Origin: Sphingomonas sp. QA11
Lineage (GTDB): Bacteria; Pseudomonadota; Alphaproteobacteria; Sphingomonadales; Sphingomonadaceae
DNA: 64,000 nucleotides
Assembly (NCBI RefSeq): GCF_028473665.1
Contig: NZ_CP098774.1
Coordinates: 186,001 to 250,000 of the forward strand
Direction of reading: 5' to 3'
Shown: positions 25,413 through 34,828 of the stretch, piece by piece
Layout of the letters: the number at the start of each line of letters is the position of its first letter
Position numbering within the stretch: position 1 is the first letter of the stretch
The notes under the pieces: generated by a model
Told to the model about the DNA's origin: nothing
The model's input: only the letters and a program-made list of their open reading frames with translations
Database searches by the model: none
Program-made: the position numbers and the translations under genes

Positions 25413-28163
25413 ATGCGTAAATCCGCGTATCTGTGGTCTGTAGCTGCCATTGCATTCACCGTACCCGCCTTTGCGCAGGACGCGCCGGCTCCTCAGCAGG
25501 AAGCCCAGTCCGCCTCGCACGATACCGCCGCCGCGGATGAAAGCGGCTCCGACATCATCGTCACTGCGACGCGTCGCGCCGAGCGCTTGTCCGAGGTGCC
25601 GATCGCCGTTTCCGCGGTCAGCCAGCAGGCGCTTCAGAATTCGGGCGCGACCGATATTCGCGCGCTGGCGCAGCTCACGCCATCGCTGCTGGTTTCCTCC
25701 ACCGGCAGCGAGGCCAATGCGTCGGCTCGCGTCCGCGGCATTGGCACGGTCGGCGACAATCCCGGCCTGGAAAGCTCGGTCGCGGTGTTCATCGACGGCG
25801 TCTATCGCAGCCGCACCGGCTCGGGCCTCAACGATATCGGCGAGGTCGACCGGATCGAAGTGCTGCGCGGACCGCAGGGCACCCTGTTCGGCCGCAACGC
25901 GAGCGCCGGCCTGATCAACGTCATCACCAAGGCGCCGTCCTTCGATTTCGGCGGCTATGGCGAGGCGAGCTATGGCAACTACAACAATATCCGGGTCGCC
26001 GGCGCGGTCACCGGGCCGATCACCGGCACGCTCGCCTTCCGCCTCGACGGCGTCTACGGCAAGCGCGACGGCTTCTACTACGACACGGTTAACAAGACCG
26101 ACTACAACAATCGCGACCGTTATTTCGTACGCGGCCAGCTGCTGTTCCAGCCGAGTTCCGACCTGTCGGTACGGCTGATCGGCGACTATACCTATCGCAA
26201 CGAGAAGTGCTGCGGCGCTGTCTATGTCGACCTGCGCGAGAAGGTCGATCCGACCCCGGGTGTCCCGGGCGACTATGCCGTCTCGCCGACCAACCGCATC
26301 GTCGACATCATGAAGAGCATGGGTGCCGTCTTCCCGAGCGCCGATGATCCCTATAACCGCCGCATCGCGAACAGCCCCGGCCGCGCCTATAGCAACGTCA
26401 CCAAGGATTATGGCGGGTCGGCGCAGATCGACTGGAATTTCGGTGGGGCCTCGCTGACCTCGATCACCGCGTATCGCGAGTACAAGGCGGGCGGCGCGTC
26501 GGACATCGACTATGGCAGCCTCGACATTGGCTACCGCCCGGCCGACGGCAACAATTATCGGCAGTTCCACACCTTCAGCCAGGAGCTGCGGCTCAACGGT
26601 TCGGCTTTCGGTGACAAGCTCGACTGGCTGATCGGCGGCTATTACAGCCGCGAGGACCTTCAGGTCGTCGACAACCTCAAATTCGGCACGCAGTACGGCG
26701 CTTTCGCTGCCTGCCGCGTCGTCTCTGGCATCAGCCCGTCCGCCGCGCTGCGCAATCCGGCTGCCCCGGGCTGCCTCAGCCCGATCGGGATCGCCGCGGT
26801 GAACGGGGCGCTCGGCGCCGCCGCGCCGCTGGTCATCGCCAACCTCAACCGTCTCAGCACGCTGAACGACCTGGGCACCACCCGCGACGTCTATAACCAG
26901 CGGAGCGAGAATTTCGCTGTCTTCACCCACAATATCTTCAAGCTCACCGACCGGTTGAGCATCACGGCCGGCCTGCGCTACACACATGAGAAGAAGGACT
27001 TCAACGCCACCTTCCAGAACAACAACACCATCTGCGGCGCGCTTCAGGCAGGCACGGCGCAGGGTGGCCTTGGCGGCCTGCTGGCCAACCCGGCGCTTGC
27101 CTCCACCGCGGCGGGCATCATCACGCTCGGCTGCACCGGCAACTCGACGGCGGCGCTGAGCGGCAAGACGATCAGCGACAGCCTGAGCGAGGGCGAGCTC
27201 ACCGGCACCGGCGTGATCTCGTACAAGCCGGTCGACGGGCTGATGGTCTATGCGAGCTATTCGCGCGGCTACAAGGCGGGCGGCTACAACCTCGATCGTT
27301 CGGACCTCGGCCCGGCCTATCTGGCGTCGACTGCGGCGAACCCGAATGCTGCGCTGCTTCGCTTCGATCCGGAGACGGTCAATTCCTACGAGGTCGGTTT
27401 CAAGTACAGCTCGCGCAAGTTCACGCTGAACGTCGCGGGTTTCCGTCAGGAGTTCAGCAACTTCCAGCTCAATACCTTCAACGGCACCAACTACATCGTC
27501 CAGAATATCGGGTCGTGCAAAGCGAGCCTGAACGGGGCGGACGGGGACAACAGCGCCGCGACCGGGGCCTGCACCGCCGGCGTCAAGTACGGTGTACTGT
27601 CCCAAGGTATCGAGATCGAGGCGGGGCTGTATCCGGCGCGCAACTTCGCGGTGAACCTTGGCTATACGCTGGCCGACACCAAATATCGCCACAACCTGGT
27701 CGGCAGCGAAGCCGGCGAGGCGCTCGATCCGTTCCTCGCATTGCTGCCGGGTCAGCAGATGTCGAACGCGCCGCGCAACGTCGTGACGATGTCGACCAGC
27801 TGGACGCCGGATATCGGGACGAGCGGGCTGTCGGCCCTGTTCTATGTCGATGGCCGCCTGAGCTCCGACTACAACACCGGGTCCGACCTGTTCGTCGAGA
27901 AGGAACAGGACAGCTATTTCCTGATGAACGCCCGTGTCGGTCTTCGCGGGAAGGACCAGAACTGGAGCCTGGAATTCTGGGCGCAGAACCTGCTCAACAC
28001 CAACTACACCCAGGTCGCGTTCAATGCTCCGTTCCAGGGCGCCGGATCGCAGTCCCAGGTTCAGAAGTTCGGCGCTCCGAGCTTCGCGGTGGGCAACCAG
28101 ATCTTCTCCGCCTTCCTTGCCGAGCCGCGCACCTATGGCGTGACGTTGCGCAAGCGCTTCTGA
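25413..28163 (+). CDS. Large TonB-dependent receptor
   Basis: A 916-residue outer-membrane receptor. Signal peptide MRKSAYLWSVAAIAFTVPAFA; TonB-box-like start SGSDIIVTATRRAERLSEVP; plug motifs ARVRGIGTVGDNPGLESSV and VEVLRGPQGTLFG-type (here RIEVLRGPQGTLFGRNASAG); barrel with YASYSRGYKAGGYNLDRSDL; C-terminus YGVTLRKRF ends in Phe. The motif GDNPGLESSV followed by DGVYRSR marks the sphingomonad-expanded group for complex carbohydrates, aromatics or other bulky substrates rather than typical siderophore receptors. ATG 25413 has GGAGAG upstream. It is closely similar to the receptor at 49.4-51.9 kb. No transport partners are adjacent. Confidence 0.93.
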   Translation: MRKSAYLWSVAAIAFTVPAFAQDAPAPQQEAQSASHDTAAADESGSDIIVTATRRAERLSEVPIAVSAVSQQALQNSGATDIRALAQLTPSLLVSSTGSEANASARVRGIGTVGDNPGLESSVAVFIDGVYRSRTGSGLNDIGEVDRIEVLRGPQGTLFGRNASAGLINVITKAPSFDFGGYGEASYGNYNNIRVAGAVTGPITGTLAFRLDGVYGKRDGFYYDTVNKTDYNNRDRYFVRGQLLFQPSSDLSVRLIGDYTYRNEKCCGAVYVDLREKVDPTPGVPGDYAVSPTNRIVDIMKSMGAVFPSADDPYNRRIANSPGRAYSNVTKDYGGSAQIDWNFGGASLTSITAYREYKAGGASDIDYGSLDIGYRPADGNNYRQFHTFSQELRLNGSAFGDKLDWLIGGYYSREDLQVVDNLKFGTQYGAFAACRVVSGISPSAALRNPAAPGCLSPIGIAAVNGALGAAAPLVIANLNRLSTLNDLGTTRDVYNQRSENFAVFTHNIFKLTDRLSITAGLRYTHEKKDFNATFQNNNTICGALQAGTAQGGLGGLLANPALASTAAGIITLGCTGNSTAALSGKTISDSLSEGELTGTGVISYKPVDGLMVYASYSRGYKAGGYNLDRSDLGPAYLASTAANPNAALLRFDPETVNSYEVGFKYSSRKFTLNVAGFRQEFSNFQLNTFNGTNYIVQNIGSCKASLNGADGDNSAATGACTAGVKYGVLSQGIEIEAGLYPARNFAVNLGYTLADTKYRHNLVGSEAGEALDPFLALLPGQQMSNAPRNVVTMSTSWTPDIGTSGLSALFYVDGRLSSDYNTGSDLFVEKEQDSYFLMNARVGLRGKDQNWSLEFWAQNLLNTNYTQVAFNAPFQGAGSQSQVQKFGAPSFAVGNQIFSAFLAEPRTYGVTLRKRF

Positions 28164-28169
28164 TCGGAG

Positions 28170-28199
28170 GCGCCCGATCCGATCCTTCGGGTCGGGCGC
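28170..28199 (+). terminator. Hairpin terminator candidate after the TonB receptor
   Basis: An 8-bp outer stem (28170-28177 with 28192-28199) with a further inner pairing lies 7 bp after the receptor stop. Only a weak pyrimidine-rich stretch follows. Confidence 0.5.
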
Positions 28200-28253
28200 T
28201 GCCCTTCAGTTCGCGTGGAGCGGGTGAGTATAAGGATATGGCACCGGTTTGAA

Positions 28254-28634
28254 TCAGGCCGGCGATTCCCACAACTCGATCGCATTGCCTTCGGGATCGT
28301 GGATCCGGGCGAACTGGCCGACCGACGGGTCGTTCCATTCAGGCTTGGTGATGATCTCGATGCCGGCTGCGTTGAGCTGTTCGAGCAGCGAATCGAGGTC
28401 GCTGACCCGCAGGTTGATCATCCATTGGCGGTCGGCGGCGAAATAATCGGTGTCGGCCTTGAACGGCGCGAAGATGACCGGGCCGCCGGTTGCCTTCCAC
28501 GCCCATTCGTCGGGGGCGCCCTGATCGGGCGCGACGCAGCCGGCGCCGACGTTCAGATGCTCGCGATACCAGGCCGAAAGCGCGTCCGGATCGGTCGCGC
28601 GAAAGAACAGGCCGCCAATTCCCAATACCGGCAT
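28254..28634 (-). CDS. VOC-family protein
   Basis: A 126-residue VOC-fold protein: VLGIGGLFFRATDPDALSAW at the start, a conserved W-rich ending RIHDPEGNAIELWES with the Glu that usually binds metal, and MINLRVSDLDSLLEQLNAAG between. It resembles the PhnB/glyoxalase-like small enzymes; reaction unknown. AGGAG lies before the ATG. It is located directly downstream of glnD on the same strand (about 20 bp), so it may be a distal gene of that transcript. Confidence 0.82.
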   Translation of the reverse strand: MPVLGIGGLFFRATDPDALSAWYREHLNVGAGCVAPDQGAPDEWAWKATGGPVIFAPFKADTDYFAADRQWMINLRVSDLDSLLEQLNAAGIEIITKPEWNDPSVGQFARIHDPEGNAIELWESPA

Positions 28635-28653
28635 AAGACTCTCCTGTGTCAGA

Positions 28654-31401
28654 TCATGCGGCTTCCTGCATCGGTGTGCCTGCCGCCGCTTCGAGCAGGC
28701 GTTTTTCGATTGCCTTGAGGCGAAGGCCGCCAGCGATCTTGTCGCCGGTCAGGTCGGTCAGGTAGAAAGTGTCGACCGCGCGCTCGCCATAGGTGGCGAC
28801 ATGCGCCGAGTGGATCGTCACCTTCGACTGGAACAGCGCATGGGCAAGCTGGTGCAGCAGCGCCGGCCGGTCGCGCGCGTTGACCTCGATCACGGTGAAG
28901 CGGTTCGAGGCGCGGTTGTCGATCAGCACGTTCGGCGCGATGTCGAACGCCTCGGCGCGGGTGCGCGGCAGCGGCTTGGCCATCAGCCGGTCGGCGAGCT
29001 TCGAGCGGTTGGCCAGCGCATCCTCGATCGCGCTCTTCAGCCGCCCGAGCTGGCCGATGTCGTCGAACGGTCGGCCGACCGGATCCTGCACGAGGAAATT
29101 GTCGAGCGCCATGCCGTCGCGCGTGGTGTGGATTCGCGCGTCGATGATGTTGCCGCCCGCCACGCTGATCGCGCCGGCGATGCGATAGAACAGGCCGGGA
29201 TGGTCGGCGGCATAGACGGTGACGAGGGTCGCGCCGCGTTCCGGATAGACCTGCGCCGCGATGAAGAGCTGGGCCGAACCGGCTTCCTCGATCACGCGCG
29301 CATTGCGGACCAGCACATCCTCGGGCTCGGCGACCCAATAGGGTTCGGGCAGGCGCTTCACCAGCGCGGCGAAGCGGGCATCGTCCCAGCCGAGCGCTGC
29401 CTGCAACGTTTCCTGCTTGGCGGCGATGCGTTCGCTGCGGCCCTTCTGCTTGTGGCCGAGCCGGAGCACTTCCTCCGCCGATTCATAGAGGTCGGAAAGG
29501 AGCTGGCGCTTCCAGCCGTTCCACACGCCTGGACCGACCGCGCGGATGTCGACCACGGTCAGGGCCAGCAGGAGGCGAAGGCGTTCGGGACTCTGCACGA
29601 TTTCGCAGAAATCCAGGATGGTCTTGAAGTCCGACAGGTCGCGCTTGAAGGCGGTGGCCGACATCAGCAGGTGCCAGCGCACCAGCCAGGCGACCGTCTC
29701 GGTTTCCGCGGCATTCAGGCCGAAGCGCGGGCAGAGCCGGTGCGCGACCTCCGCGCCAAGGATCGAATGATCGCCGCCGCGACCCTTGGCAATGTCGTGG
29801 AGCAGCACGGCGACATAGAGCACGCGGCGTGAGACGATCTGCTTCATGATCGCGGCGGAGAGCGGATGATCTTCGTTGAGCTCGCCGCGCTCGATCTTCG
29901 CGAGCAGGCCGATGGCGCGGATGGTATGCTCGTCGACTGTGTAATGGTGATACATGTCGAACTGCATCTGCGCCACGACCTTGCCGAAATCGGGCACGAA
30001 GCGGCCGAACACCCCGGCCTCGTTCATCCAGCGCAGCACTGTCTCCGGATCGCGCGGGGAGGTCAGCACGTCGAGGAACAGCGCATTGGCCTGCGGATCC
30101 CGCCGGATGTCGTCGGCAAGCTTCGCGTCGCGCGCGGCCGCGCGCATCGCCAGCGGGTGGATCTCCATGCCGTGCCTGTCGGCCAGCGCGAACATCTCGA
30201 TCAGGCGGACCGGCTTCTTCTGGAGGAAGTCGTCGGAAGGCAAGGCGAGCCGGCCGCGGTCGATGGTGAAGCCGTTGAGCTTGCCCGGCGCGCGGCGGAG
30301 CGTCGGGAAGCCGAAACGGCGCCCGCGCGCGGCGAACTTCTCGTCGAGATGCGCCAGGAAGACGCCGGTCAGGTCGCCCACCGTCTTCGCCTGCAGGAAA
30401 TAATACTGCATGAAACGCTCGACGCTCGACTTGCCCGGCCGGTCGGCGAAGCGCATCCGCTCGGCGATCTCGCGTTGCAGGTCGAAGGTCAGCCGGTCCT
30501 CGGCCCGGCCGGCGATGCTGTGGAGGTGGCAGCGCACCGCCCAGAGGAAATTCTCGGCGCGGTGGAACAACCGGTATTCCGCGCGGCTGAGCAGGTCGGC
30601 CTCGACAAGCTGCGCCGGCTCGCGAACATTATAGGCGTATTTGCCGATCCAGAAGAGTGTGTGGAGATCGCGCAGGCCTCCCTTCGCCTCCTTCACATTG
30701 GGCTCCACGACATAGCGCGTGTCACCCATCTTGCGGTGGCGCACCTCGCGCTCGGCAAGCTTTTCGGTGATGAAGGTTCGCGCGGTGCCGGCCTGAACCT
30801 CGGCGTGGAACTTCGCCGCCGCCTCGTCATAAAGCGCCATGTCGCCCCAAACATAGCGTGCCTCGAGCAGGGCGGTGCGGATCGTCACGTCGCTCTTGGA
30901 CTGGCGGACCATTTCGTCGAGCGAGCGGCTGCTGTGGCCGACCTTCAGCCCGAGATCCCACAGCGCGTAGAGCATGGTCTCGATTACCTGCTCGGCCCAG
31001 CCGGTCTGCTTCCAGGGGGTGAGGAAACCGATATCGATGTCCGAATAAGGCGCCATCTCGCCGCGCCCATACCCACCGACGGCGATCAGGGTGAGGCGTT
31101 CGGCCGCGGTCGGGTTGCTCAGGCGGTAGAGGCGGGTGACGGTGAAGTCGTAGAGCAGGCGAAGAAGCTGGTCGGTGAGGAAGGCCTGGGCGGCGGCTGC
31201 CTCAAGTCCCCGCGAGGGATGCTCGATGAGGCGGCCGGCGATCTCGCCGCGACCTGCGTCGAGCGCTGTCTTGAGGATGTCGGTCGCGGCGCGGCGCAGC
31301 GCGAGCTTGTCCTCGCCCTCAAGCGCGGCAAGCGCATCGGCAAGCAAGCGGCGATCGATGATCGCGCGGCGGTGCGGGAGGGAGTCGAAGCGGCCTGTCA
31401 T
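28654..31401 (-). CDS. glnD: Bifunctional uridylyltransferase/uridylyl-removing enzyme
   Basis: A 915-residue GlnD, the nitrogen sensor that uridylylates PII when glutamine is low and deuridylylates it when high. Domains in order: nucleotidyltransferase with VGGYGRGEMAPYSDIDIGF near residue 110, a helical GlnD domain (VEPNVKEAKGGLRDLHTLFW), an HD domain with HHYTVDEHTIRAIG and VLLHDIAKGRGGDHSILGAE for the uridylyl-removing activity, and two C-terminal ACT domains that bind glutamine (TLVTVYAADHPGLFYRIAGA; RFTVIEVNARDRPALLHQLA). Length and domains are complete. The gene follows mutS on the same strand across a repeat-rich gap. Confidence 0.97.
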   Translation of the reverse strand: MTGRFDSLPHRRAIIDRRLLADALAALEGEDKLALRRAATDILKTALDAGRGEIAGRLIEHPSRGLEAAAAQAFLTDQLLRLLYDFTVTRLYRLSNPTAAERLTLIAVGGYGRGEMAPYSDIDIGFLTPWKQTGWAEQVIETMLYALWDLGLKVGHSSRSLDEMVRQSKSDVTIRTALLEARYVWGDMALYDEAAAKFHAEVQAGTARTFITEKLAEREVRHRKMGDTRYVVEPNVKEAKGGLRDLHTLFWIGKYAYNVREPAQLVEADLLSRAEYRLFHRAENFLWAVRCHLHSIAGRAEDRLTFDLQREIAERMRFADRPGKSSVERFMQYYFLQAKTVGDLTGVFLAHLDEKFAARGRRFGFPTLRRAPGKLNGFTIDRGRLALPSDDFLQKKPVRLIEMFALADRHGMEIHPLAMRAAARDAKLADDIRRDPQANALFLDVLTSPRDPETVLRWMNEAGVFGRFVPDFGKVVAQMQFDMYHHYTVDEHTIRAIGLLAKIERGELNEDHPLSAAIMKQIVSRRVLYVAVLLHDIAKGRGGDHSILGAEVAHRLCPRFGLNAAETETVAWLVRWHLLMSATAFKRDLSDFKTILDFCEIVQSPERLRLLLALTVVDIRAVGPGVWNGWKRQLLSDLYESAEEVLRLGHKQKGRSERIAAKQETLQAALGWDDARFAALVKRLPEPYWVAEPEDVLVRNARVIEEAGSAQLFIAAQVYPERGATLVTVYAADHPGLFYRIAGAISVAGGNIIDARIHTTRDGMALDNFLVQDPVGRPFDDIGQLGRLKSAIEDALANRSKLADRLMAKPLPRTRAEAFDIAPNVLIDNRASNRFTVIEVNARDRPALLHQLAHALFQSKVTIHSAHVATYGERAVDTFYLTDLTGDKIAGGLRLKAIEKRLLEAAAGTPMQEAA

Positions 31402-31694
31402 GATCGGGAGATAGGGGTTTCGAAGGGTGGCGTCACGCGCGTTGCGGCGCCTTCTTTCCTTCTCCCCCTGTGGGAGTTTTGACGAACACCGGGTCGAAAC
31501 GCCCCCCGGGCGTTTCTAAAACATGCCGGGGGCATGTTTTACCCGATGGTCGACAAAACTGGTGGCGCGAAGCGCCGGATGAGGGGGAGTGAGGTTCGGG
31601 ACACTAACGAGTGTCCCCCTCACCCTTCCCATCGCTATGCGATGGGCCCCTTCCCTCTCCCACAGGGGGAGAGGGAGGAAGAGGATCGCTTCGC
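31402..31694. repeat. Cluster of nested hairpins between mutS and glnD
   Basis: The 293-bp gap holds an outer inverted pair (31461-31476 with 31657-31672, 16 nt, perfect). Inside are four small perfect hairpins: 31497-31515, 31518-31540, 31598-31617 and 31628-31646, plus a smaller one near 31563. This is a composite of the dispersed CCCTCTCCC-type palindromes. No gene is seen. Confidence 0.8.
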
Positions 31695-34340
31695 TCACGA
31701 CTCCTTCGCCAGCGCCTTCAGCCGATACAGCACGTCCAGGGCCTCTCGCGGCGTCAGTGCATCCACGTCGATCTTCTCCACCTCCGCCTTCAGCAGGTCG
31801 GTCTCTTCCTCCACCTCGGCCGTGACCGAGGCGAACAGGGGCAGGTCGTCCAGCCCGGCCGCGATGCCGCCGGTCTTGGCGCGGCCGGCCTCAAGCTTGG
31901 CGAGGACCGCCTTGGCCCGGGCGATCGTGACCGGGGACAGACCCGCCAGCCGCGCCACCGCGAGGCCGTAGCTGCGGTCCGCCGGGCCTTCGCTCACCTC
32001 GTGCAGCAGGACCAGATCGCCCTTCCATTCGCGCGCGCGGACATGGTGGAGGGTGAGCGCGTCGCAGCGTTCCGCCAGTCGGGTGAGCTCGTGATAGTGC
32101 GTGGCGAACAGGCAGCGGCAGCGATTGTCCTCATGGATTGCCTCGACCACCGCCCAGGCGATGGCGAGACCGTCATAGGTCGAGGTGCCGCGCCCGACCT
32201 CGTCGAGGATGACGAAGCTTCGCGGGGTCGCCTGCGCCAGGATCGCGGCGGTCTCGACCATCTCGACCATGAAGGTCGAGCGGCCTCTTGCGAGATTGTC
32301 CGAGGCGCCGACCCGGCTGAACAGGCGATCGACCAGGCCGAGCTTCGCTGATGTGGCGGGGACATAGGCACCGGCCTGGGCGAGCACCGCGATCAGCGCG
32401 TTCTGGCGCAGGAAGGTCGATTTGCCGCCCATGTTCGGGCCCGTCACCAGCCAGAGCCGGGAGTCCTCGGAGAGCCTGCAATCGTTCGCGACGAAGCGCT
32501 CGCCGCGCCCCGCGAGCGCGTTCTCGACCACCGGGTGGCGGCCGCCCTCGATCTCGAAACAGCTATGCTCGACCAGGGTCGGGCGGGTCCAGCCGCCCTC
32601 GGCGGCGCGCTCCGCGAGGCCGGCGGCGACGTCGAGCCGGGCAAGCGCGTCGGCGGTCGCGGCGATCGGTTCGCGGCGGTCGAGCGCGGCGGTGGTGAGG
32701 TCTTCGAGATGGGCGGCCTCGGCGGCAATGGCGTGGGCGCCGGCCTGAGTCACTTTCACCGCGACGTCGTGCAGCGCGGGGGCGTTGAAGCGGACCACGC
32801 CGGCGAGCGTCTGGCGGTGAGTGAAGCCGCTGTCGGCCTTCATCAGCGGATCGGCGGCGCGGGCCGGGACCTCGATATGATAGCCGAGCACGCCGTTATG
32901 GCGGATCTTGAGCGCCGAGACGCCGGTGGTGGTGCGGAATTCCGCCTCGAGCGCGGCGATGGCCCGCCTGCCGCCGGCGCCTGCATCGCGCAGGTCGTCG
33001 AGCGCGGTGTCATAACCCTCGGCGATATAGCCCCCGGCCGAGGCGTCGATCGGCGGCGAGGGGACGAGAGCGCGGGACAGCAGGTCGATCAGCCCGCCAT
33101 GGCCGCGCAGTTGCGGGGCAAGCTCGGCGAGCAGGGCGGGGGGCTGGTCGATCCTGTCGAGCCGCTCGCCGAGTTTCCACGCGCCGTCGAGCCCGTCGCG
33201 AAGCTGGCCGAGATCGCGCGGAGAACCACGCCCGGCGGCGAGGCGGCCGAGCGCGCGGCCGACATCGGGCAGGCTGCGGAGCGTGGAACGAAGCGCCTCG
33301 CGCAGGCCGCTATCGTCATGGAGCAGCTGCACGAGATCGAGCCGGGCCTCGATGCGGGCGCGATCGACCAGGGGCGCGCCGATATCGGCCGCAAGCGCGC
33401 GGGCCCCGGCGCCGGTGACGGTGCGGTCGACCGAGTCGAGCAGGCTGCCCTTGCGCTGGCCGGCGGCGGTCGCGGTCAGCTCAAGGCTTTCGCGGGTGGC
33501 GCCGTCGATCGCCATCTGCTGCGCTGCCTGGAGCAGGCGCGGCGGGCGCAGGAAAGGGAGCGAGCCCTTCGCCGTGTGATCGAGATAGGCGACGAGCCCG
33601 CCGGCCGCGGCAAGACCAGCGCGGCTGAACTGGCCGAAGCCGTCAAGCGTGGCGACACCGAACAGCGCCTTCAGCCGCGCCTCGCCATTGGCGGTGTCGA
33701 ACTCGCTGCGGGGGCGCAGCGTGGTCGCGGTTTCGCCATGGGCGCTGGTTTCGGACGCGATGGTTTCGGCGGGGGCGAGGCGGGCCAGTTCGGCACCCAG
33801 CCCTGCCGCATCGGTCTCGATCAGCTCGAACCGGCCGGTCGAGACGTCGGCGGCGGCGAGGGCGACGCCGCCCGCGACCTCGCCGATTGCGACGCACCAA
33901 TTGGCGGTGCGGGCGTCGAGCAGAGCCTCCTCGGTGAGCGTGCCGGCCGTCACCACGCGGATGATCGCGCGGGAGACCAGCGCCTTGGAGCCCATCCGCG
34001 CCCTGGCCTCGGCCGGGCTTTCGGTCTGTTCGGCGATGGCGACGCGGTGGCCGGCCTTGATCAGTCGCGCGAGATAACCCTCCGCCGCATGGACCGGCAC
34101 GCCGCACATCGGGATCGGCGCGCCATCATGCTCGCCGCGCGCGGTGAGGGCGATGTCGAGAACGGCGGCGGCGATCTTCGCGTCCTCGAAGAACATCTCG
34201 AAGAAATCGCCCATGCGGTAGAAGAGCAGGCAATCCGCGGCATCGGCTTTCAGCGCGAGATACTGCGCCATCATGGGAGTCGGGGCGGGGGAGGGGGCGT
34301 GCATCGGCGGTTGGGTAGCGGGAATTTCGCGAGCCGTCAT
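31695..34340 (-). CDS. mutS: DNA mismatch repair protein MutS
   Basis: MutS recognises mispairs and small loops. The protein is 881 residues from ATG 34340. The mismatch-binding Phe-x-Glu is in YRMGDFFEMFFEDA. Connector and lever domains follow; the ATPase has Walker A GPNMGGKST and the signature LDEVGRGTSTYDGLAIAW, and ends with the helix-turn-helix dimerisation part (LTPREALDVLYRLKALAKES). A shorter start (MMAQYLALKADAADC) is also possible and no start has a clear ribosome binding site; the upstream open frame beyond 34340 is low-complexity and rejected. mutS and glnD are commonly neighbours in sphingomonads. Confidence 0.97.
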   Translation of the reverse strand: MTAREIPATQPPMHAPSPAPTPMMAQYLALKADAADCLLFYRMGDFFEMFFEDAKIAAAVLDIALTARGEHDGAPIPMCGVPVHAAEGYLARLIKAGHRVAIAEQTESPAEARARMGSKALVSRAIIRVVTAGTLTEEALLDARTANWCVAIGEVAGGVALAAADVSTGRFELIETDAAGLGAELARLAPAETIASETSAHGETATTLRPRSEFDTANGEARLKALFGVATLDGFGQFSRAGLAAAGGLVAYLDHTAKGSLPFLRPPRLLQAAQQMAIDGATRESLELTATAAGQRKGSLLDSVDRTVTGAGARALAADIGAPLVDRARIEARLDLVQLLHDDSGLREALRSTLRSLPDVGRALGRLAAGRGSPRDLGQLRDGLDGAWKLGERLDRIDQPPALLAELAPQLRGHGGLIDLLSRALVPSPPIDASAGGYIAEGYDTALDDLRDAGAGGRRAIAALEAEFRTTTGVSALKIRHNGVLGYHIEVPARAADPLMKADSGFTHRQTLAGVVRFNAPALHDVAVKVTQAGAHAIAAEAAHLEDLTTAALDRREPIAATADALARLDVAAGLAERAAEGGWTRPTLVEHSCFEIEGGRHPVVENALAGRGERFVANDCRLSEDSRLWLVTGPNMGGKSTFLRQNALIAVLAQAGAYVPATSAKLGLVDRLFSRVGASDNLARGRSTFMVEMVETAAILAQATPRSFVILDEVGRGTSTYDGLAIAWAVVEAIHEDNRCRCLFATHYHELTRLAERCDALTLHHVRAREWKGDLVLLHEVSEGPADRSYGLAVARLAGLSPVTIARAKAVLAKLEAGRAKTGGIAAGLDDLPLFASVTAEVEEETDLLKAEVEKIDVDALTPREALDVLYRLKALAKES

Positions 34341-34828
34341 GGGGGAGGTGGCGCGCGTGCCGGGACGGACGGGATTTTGCTGTGAGAAGGCCGGGCGGTG
34401 GCGGGCGCAGGGCCGGCCGGGGCGGTCGGATCGAGCTGGTTCGCCGCTGTTTTCCGGCGTTTCGGCGCTTTGGTTTTTTCTTCCGCTGTTATGTTGGATT
34501 TTCGGCCTCAAAAACGTGTGGCGGATCAAGGGCTTGGGTTCGATTTTCCCTGTTACCGCGGAACAGCGGTAAAATGCGCGGAAAATGGCGGAAAAATCGC
34601 GCCCGGCGGGGGCTGGTTTCCGCTGTCGCGCGGCTTGATTCAACGCGCCGGCGCGGGCCGATTTTCCGAAGGCGATGCTATTCATTGCCCGGGGCTGCCA
34701 CGGATGGAACGAGAATAGAATCGAGCGTGCCGATCGAAAGCCGCCGCACCGGCGACCCGCCCTCCCGCCGATGCGGTGCCGGCAAAGGCTGAGATTGACT
34801 CGGCTGGCGGAGCAGCCAGTATCGCCTG
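34341..34828. other. Non-coding divergent region upstream of mutS
   Basis: This 488-bp region between mutS and the divergent agmatine-deiminase-like gene has no convincing gene. CCGCTGT-type words recur: 34444-34451, 34483-34490, 34619-34625 and, inverted, 34562-34569. A 7-bp-arm dyad (TTACCGC at about 34553-34559 with GCGGTAA at about 34566-34572) is also visible. The TTTTCC/GGAAAA words around 34540-34600 are unusual for this GC-rich DNA. Confidence 0.4.

Noticed and set aside
25383..27692. A 769-codon minus-strand frame opposite the large TonB receptor
   Set aside because: Antisense to a receptor with signal peptide, plug and barrel motifs; the mirrored protein has no recognisable domain.
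29866..31482. A long plus-strand frame opposite glnD
   Set aside because: GlnD on the other strand is unambiguous; the frame has no domain and no ribosome binding site.
34382..34792. A 136-codon plus frame upstream of the agmatine-deiminase-like gene
   Set aside because: Arg/Gly-rich, no domain, overlaps the mutS leader; composition fits non-coding GC-rich DNA.
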